NCBI RefSeq assembly: GCF_015056685.1
Contig: NZ_SVFW01000033.1
Span: 1-44,075 of the forward strand
Length of the DNA stretch: 44,075 nucleotides
Direction of reading: 5' to 3'
Source: Butyrivibrio sp.
GTDB lineage: Bacteria > Bacillota > Clostridia > Lachnospirales > Lachnospiraceae
A program made the position numbers and the translations under genes. Below are positions 40,305 through 44,075 of the stretch, piece after piece; positions within the stretch are counted from its first letter, which is position 1; every line of letters begins with the position of its first letter. The notes beneath the pieces are model-generated. The model saw nothing but the letters and a program-made list of their open reading frames with translations. It was not told the origin of the DNA and ran no database searches.

Positions 40305-43300
40305 TTAGTATTTTGCTATATCTGTAAGTGGAACCTTATTAACCTTACTAAAGGCCAAGTAATTGATCACTACTGAGAAAAGAGTATTTATCAGAACTGA
40401 CGCAGTCCAGGCCATTGCAAAAGGCTCCCTTACAAACATGAAGGCATCAGTTTCAAGGCTCTGAATGATCTTACCTGTAAGTTGAACTCCAAGTGCCAGC
40501 GCTATCAGCATGGCTAGCGTAGTTGTAAGTAAGACTTCTCTTACAAGGTATCCGATTACCTGCATATTTGAAAAGCCATTGACGCGCATGGTAAGAAGTT
40601 CTCTCATTCTATGAGCAACCAGTATATTGCTCAGATTTAAGAGAATCATAAATGAAAGAAGAATTGAAAAGATAATTACAATAGCTACTACTGCATTATA
40701 AACAGTTACTACAGCCATATTACTCTCTCTTAGATCACTAACCGGTGAAACAGATGAAACTCCGGGAAGCTGCTCTAATTTATATCTGATATCTTCTATA
40801 CTTTCTTTTTGGGCCTTGATGTAATAGGTGTTCGATGTCGGAGCAATACCCAGCTTTTCCTCATAAAACTCACTTGTCATTATCAAAGTTTTCCCTGCAT
40901 AGAGCATGAAATTCCCCATTACATCCACAGATGAAACACGCAGATCTCCGCCTACGAGATTTATTGTAGCTCCCTTAGAAATGTGGTTTTTATCACTCAT
41001 TTCTTTTGTGGCTAAAACGCCCTCGTCAGGAACCTGGATCTCTTTTCCATGTTCATCTATAACTGAATAAAATCTGCTAAAGTTTTCTTTGTCATTTACG
41101 CAGATGATAGTGGTGATTATCTGTGAATCACCTGTTCCTATCACGCTGGCAGTAACGGGAAGATAGATAGTATCGTACCCGGACAGGGCTTCTTTTATGG
41201 CTTTCCTTTCTTCATCTGTTATGATACCGGATTCTGTCAAAGCCAGATCATACTGCCAGATACTAGTCATCTGTCTTGATAAGGCACCTTCATAAGCCAT
41301 CTTGATATCAATTCCAAATCCCACAAGAAAAACACACATAATGATAACGGCTATGGAAACTGTCTCACGGCCTACGTCTGTCATCAGGTTACTTAATATC
41401 AGTTTAAAATAAACGCCCTTAATAGGTGAGGCGATAGCCTTACTTCTATACCTTTTGGCGGGTTCATTTCCATTTATCAGTCCCACTGCTGAGCATTTTA
41501 CATACTTGCGGCAGGACCAAAGAACTGCAATGACAGTTATCAAAACCTCAAGCGCAGGAAGAAGTATTATCATCGGTACATCATGAGGTATGCCCTCCAA
41601 AGAAAAGGCAAGAGTGGAACGCATAGTGTCTATGAGCAGTTTTTCTATGGCGAACGCGCCAAGCACACCAAGTACAGCACCCAGCAGAGCACCTGTAGTG
41701 CCGAATACTATGTACTTGCGCGTGATTTCATGTTCATACATTCCGAAGGCTTTACAGGTACCTATCTGACTTGTCTGTTCTTCAATGATGATTGTCATTG
41801 TGAAGAAACACACTATAGCTACTATCGCGGAATATAAAGGCGTGAAAACCCCAAAGAACCCACTAATAGCCTTTATGAATGAGTTCGTCTGGACGTACGG
41901 AAAATTAACATCCCTGGTTCTGACCATATATATACATGGATTTTGTTTAAATGCTTCGATCTGGTCACGCACCTCTGAAAGTTTGTCGTCTGCTTCTTTC
42001 TTAGCTTCTGCATACTGTTCATCTGCCTCTTTAAGAGCTTTTTCTCCATCAGCTATCTGAACATCATATTCAGCTTTTCCTTTTGAAAGCTCTTCTTCCG
42101 CAATTTTTAGAGCTTCCTTAACTTCTACGCTTTTTTCAGAAAGAGCCTTTTTGGCATCTTCCAGCTGCTTTGCTCCCTCAGTCTTTTTTTGCTCAAACTC
42201 AGCCTTGGCATCTTCAAGCTTCTGCCTTGCCTCCGGCTCTCTTTTTGCGAATTCTGCTTCAGCCTGAGCAAGCTGTTCCTGACTCTTATGGAATGAATAC
42301 CACCCATCATCCAGTTCCTTGCGGGCTTCCTCAAGTTTAGCTTTTCCATCATTAAACTGCTGCTCGCCTTCATCAAGCTTTTCTTTGCCACTGATGAATT
42401 CTTCCATATAGGATCTGTTTTCATCAATTAAAAAGAGCACTGTCTTTATATCATCGTTTGGAGCTTCGTCATAAGCTTTAATGGCAAGCTTACACCTTTC
42501 ACAAGGGTCACTGCAGGCAGACGCTTCTTCAAGGGTTGCTATTGTACCGTCTGAATCCGTGCCAAGTTCTTCTAAAACCACAATCATGACATCTATAACA
42601 TCAGATGATAATATGTTATTTACTTCTTCTGCTGCCGCATTATATTTTTCGCGTCCTTCATTTAGTTGGTCCTGGGCTTCACAGAGCTTATCAAGGCCTT
42701 TACTATATTCTTCCTCTTTTTCTTTAAGAAAACGCTCAGCCTTATCAAGCTCGAGCATTCCATAAAAGAGCTTGTATTTGGTATCGTTAAGCTCTTTTTC
42801 CAAATCTTTTTCACCTTGCTCAAGTTGCGCCTGTCCATCAGCTATCTGGGTGTTATACTCTTCTTCACCTTCCTTTATCTTTCTAGCTGCTTCCGAAAGC
42901 TCTTTTTCTGCAGTGGCCTTTTTTTCTTCAAATTCTTTTTCTCCTAACTGCAATGCTTCAAGAGCCTTTGCTATAGCATCCTCATATGTCTTTCTGTTCT
43001 TGTCGATTTCAGCTTTTCCCTTGGCAAGCTCATCACGTATCTTTATCTCAGCGCTATCATATTCCTGTTCTAAGTCTGACAGAATGGACGTTGCTCGCCT
43101 GTCAGCTATTGACACAGATTCTTTTTCCAAAACCTCCTTTATTTCCTGTATCTGATCCTGATATGCGTGATCAAAGGAACTCACAGATACATCTGCATCC
43201 ACAAGGATATTTGAATAGTCAAAAGACAGATCGGCAACATCAAAAGAATCCGGGGGCAGTACAACATAGTCTGTGGACGTATTTACCATGTAATCAGGGT

Positions 43301-43817
43301 GGGATGCAATGCCTGTTATCTTATAAGTTTTGTTTGGGAGAACATCAGAAAAACGTGCAGAGGAAACCTCCAGGGCAATCTCATCGCCTATACCGGCTCC
43401 GATTTTTTGGCTTGCGCTGTAGGAAATGGCACATTCATTTGGGGCGGTTGGAAGAGCCCCGGATGTAACTGTAGGTATGCTGACATTTTTTGTAATTGAG
43501 ACGATAGTAACTGATGAATTGTTTTCTAAAAAGCTTGCGATTCCATAGAAGGTAATCTGCCCCTCAGCATCTTTTACCTCCGGAAGAGATTTTATCTTGT
43601 CGACATCTTCCTGTTTTATACCGATACTGCTTGATATATCAAAGTCCCTGAAATTCTGCTCATCAATATAGTAAAGAGAAGCTCTCCTGACTGTGGACGA
43701 CGCAAAATAAAGTCCCAATATGAGCGTTGTTCCTATCAGGACTATTGTCACTATTGATAACCATGACACAAAACGTTTTTGTATATTTCTCAGGGAATCA
43801 ACAAGCCACGTCTTCAT
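40305..43817 (-). CDS. Giant FtsX-like ABC permease with extracellular coiled coil
   Basis: 1170-residue permease of the MacB/FtsX superfamily. It has an N-terminal membrane helix (about 18-40), a MacB_PCD-like extracytoplasmic part (about 50-240), and then about 370 residues of charged heptad-type helix (about 245-615) with recurrent Gly-Glu/Lys-Ala-Glu phrases such as QIADGQAQLEQGEKDLEKEL. The first FtsX core has three helices (about 655-790), followed by a second extracytoplasmic domain (about 850-1010) and a second FtsX core to the C-terminus. No partner ATPase is in the window; it may lie beyond the right edge or elsewhere. Related large coiled-coil permeases in Firmicutes are linked to export or signalling at the envelope. 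The substrate is unknown. Confidence 0.88.
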   Translation of the reverse strand: MKTWLVDSLRNIQKRFVSWLSIVTIVLIGTTLILGLYFASSTVRRASLYYIDEQNFRDFDISSSIGIKQEDVDKIKSLPEVKDAEGQITFYGIASFLENNSSVTIVSITKNVSIPTVTSGALPTAPNECAISYSASQKIGAGIGDEIALEVSSARFSDVLPNKTYKITGIASHPDYMVNTSTDYVVLPPDSFDVADLSFDYSNILVDADVSVSSFDHAYQDQIQEIKEVLEKESVSIADRRATSILSDLEQEYDSAEIKIRDELAKGKAEIDKNRKTYEDAIAKALEALQLGEKEFEEKKATAEKELSEAARKIKEGEEEYNTQIADGQAQLEQGEKDLEKELNDTKYKLFYGMLELDKAERFLKEKEEEYSKGLDKLCEAQDQLNEGREKYNAAAEEVNNILSSDVIDVMIVVLEELGTDSDGTIATLEEASACSDPCERCKLAIKAYDEAPNDDIKTVLFLIDENRSYMEEFISGKEKLDEGEQQFNDGKAKLEEARKELDDGWYSFHKSQEQLAQAEAEFAKREPEARQKLEDAKAEFEQKKTEGAKQLEDAKKALSEKSVEVKEALKIAEEELSKGKAEYDVQIADGEKALKEADEQYAEAKKEADDKLSEVRDQIEAFKQNPCIYMVRTRDVNFPYVQTNSFIKAISGFFGVFTPLYSAIVAIVCFFTMTIIIEEQTSQIGTCKAFGMYEHEITRKYIVFGTTGALLGAVLGVLGAFAIEKLLIDTMRSTLAFSLEGIPHDVPMIILLPALEVLITVIAVLWSCRKYVKCSAVGLINGNEPAKRYRSKAIASPIKGVYFKLILSNLMTDVGRETVSIAVIIMCVFLVGFGIDIKMAYEGALSRQMTSIWQYDLALTESGIITDEERKAIKEALSGYDTIYLPVTASVIGTGDSQIITTIICVNDKENFSRFYSVIDEHGKEIQVPDEGVLATKEMSDKNHISKGATINLVGGDLRVSSVDVMGNFMLYAGKTLIMTSEFYEEKLGIAPTSNTYYIKAQKESIEDIRYKLEQLPGVSSVSPVSDLRESNMAVVTVYNAVVAIVIIFSILLSFMILLNLSNILVAHRMRELLTMRVNGFSNMQVIGYLVREVLLTTTLAMLIALALGVQLTGKIIQSLETDAFMFVREPFAMAWTASVLINTLFSVVINYLAFSKVNKVPLTDIAKY

Positions 43818-43907
43818 GTAAATATTTTATCATAATTTAGTGCACACGTTCCATACGGGAAGTTCTTTTATCGCAAAGCTAAATAGCTCCTTGTATGATG
43901 TACTGCC

Positions 43908-44075
43908 TTATCCGTTTACAAGCTTCAGGAACTTTTTATCGTTCATCTGCTCGTTGGTAATATATTCTCCGTCATGGAACAGTGCATAGTTTGTGATTGG
44001 AGTAGGCGCATTCTGGGCTTCGTCTCTACTTTGGATCTTGATTGCTTTGAACGGAATGTTGTTCTTCTTAGCTGT
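43908..44075 (-). CDS. C-terminal end of a probable GNAT acetyltransferase with YoaP-like domain (partial)
   Basis: Open at the window edge: the last 55 residues and the stop TAA at 43908-43910 are present. The segment IPFKAIKIQSRDEAQNAPTP followed by NYALFHDGEYITNEQMNDKK resembles the YoaP-like tail found at the C-terminus of some GNAT-family N-acetyltransferases. The identification is by recalled motif. It lies 90 bases upstream of the FtsX-type permease gene on the same strand, and the two may or may not share a transcript. Confidence 0.6.
   Translation of the reverse strand, partial: TAKKNNIPFKAIKIQSRDEAQNAPTPITNYALFHDGEYITNEQMNDKKFLKLVNG

Overview
The window looks like chromosomal DNA of a low-GC, anaerobic Firmicute, most likely a rumen or gut Lachnospiraceae close to Butyrivibrio or Pseudobutyrivibrio. 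This rests on AT-rich spacers, strong GGAGG ribosome binding sites, abundant lipoproteins with Thr/Ser/Glu-rich linkers, a complete-looking early-cobalt-insertion B12 branch, and a sugar-sensing set (membrane binding protein, LytS-type kinase, YesN-type regulator) typical of Clostridia. The genus is an inference. No phage, IS transposase, CRISPR array, tRNA or rRNA was found.

Layout. 1-3.4 kb: a chemoreceptor, a lipoprotein, and two small orphan genes, one of them (59 aa) Cys-rich. 3.4-11.8 kb (minus strand): a complete oligopeptide ABC transporter, oppA-oppB-oppC-oppD-oppF plus a small membrane protein. Several parts are enlarged: OppC carries a seven-repeat RCC1-like propeller, OppF has a long helical insert, and OppA is about 760 aa. 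12.0-13.6 kb: an M3 oligoendopeptidase, consistent with use of the imported peptides. 13.6-14.0 kb: a gene-free gap with a perfect 33-bp inverted repeat. 14.0-18.0 kb: a ChvE/GguAB-like monosaccharide ABC transporter. 18.2-23.4 kb: its probable control cassette, a membrane-anchored sugar-binding sensor, a LytS/YesM-type kinase, a YesN/AraC-type regulator and a second sugar-binding lipoprotein. 23.5-24.6 kb: an HD-GYP regulator with a degenerate receiver.

24.8-38.8 kb (minus strand): a twelve-gene, tightly overlapping B12 operon, cbiK-btuF-btuC-btuD-cbiP-cbiC-cbiD-cbiF-cbiG-cbiH-cbiJET-cbiA, headed by a cobalamin riboswitch and a rho-independent terminator. The cobaltochelatase CbiK is predicted to be an exported lipoprotein. 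It and the adjacent ABC binding protein both carry an accessory beta-rich domain that I read as NEAT-like. Together they could form a surface tetrapyrrole or cobalt handling unit feeding the importer and the cytoplasmic ring-contraction enzymes. cbiL, cbiB and the nucleotide-loop genes are not in the window. 39.2-40.3 kb (plus strand): an lrgA-lrgB pair. 40.3-43.8 kb: a giant FtsX-type permease with an extracellular coiled coil. The right edge holds the C-terminus of a probable GNAT/YoaP protein.

The best candidates for something undescribed are the remodelled Opp transporter, with inserts in several subunits of one operon, and the extracytoplasmic cobaltochelatase coupled to an ABC importer through a shared accessory domain.
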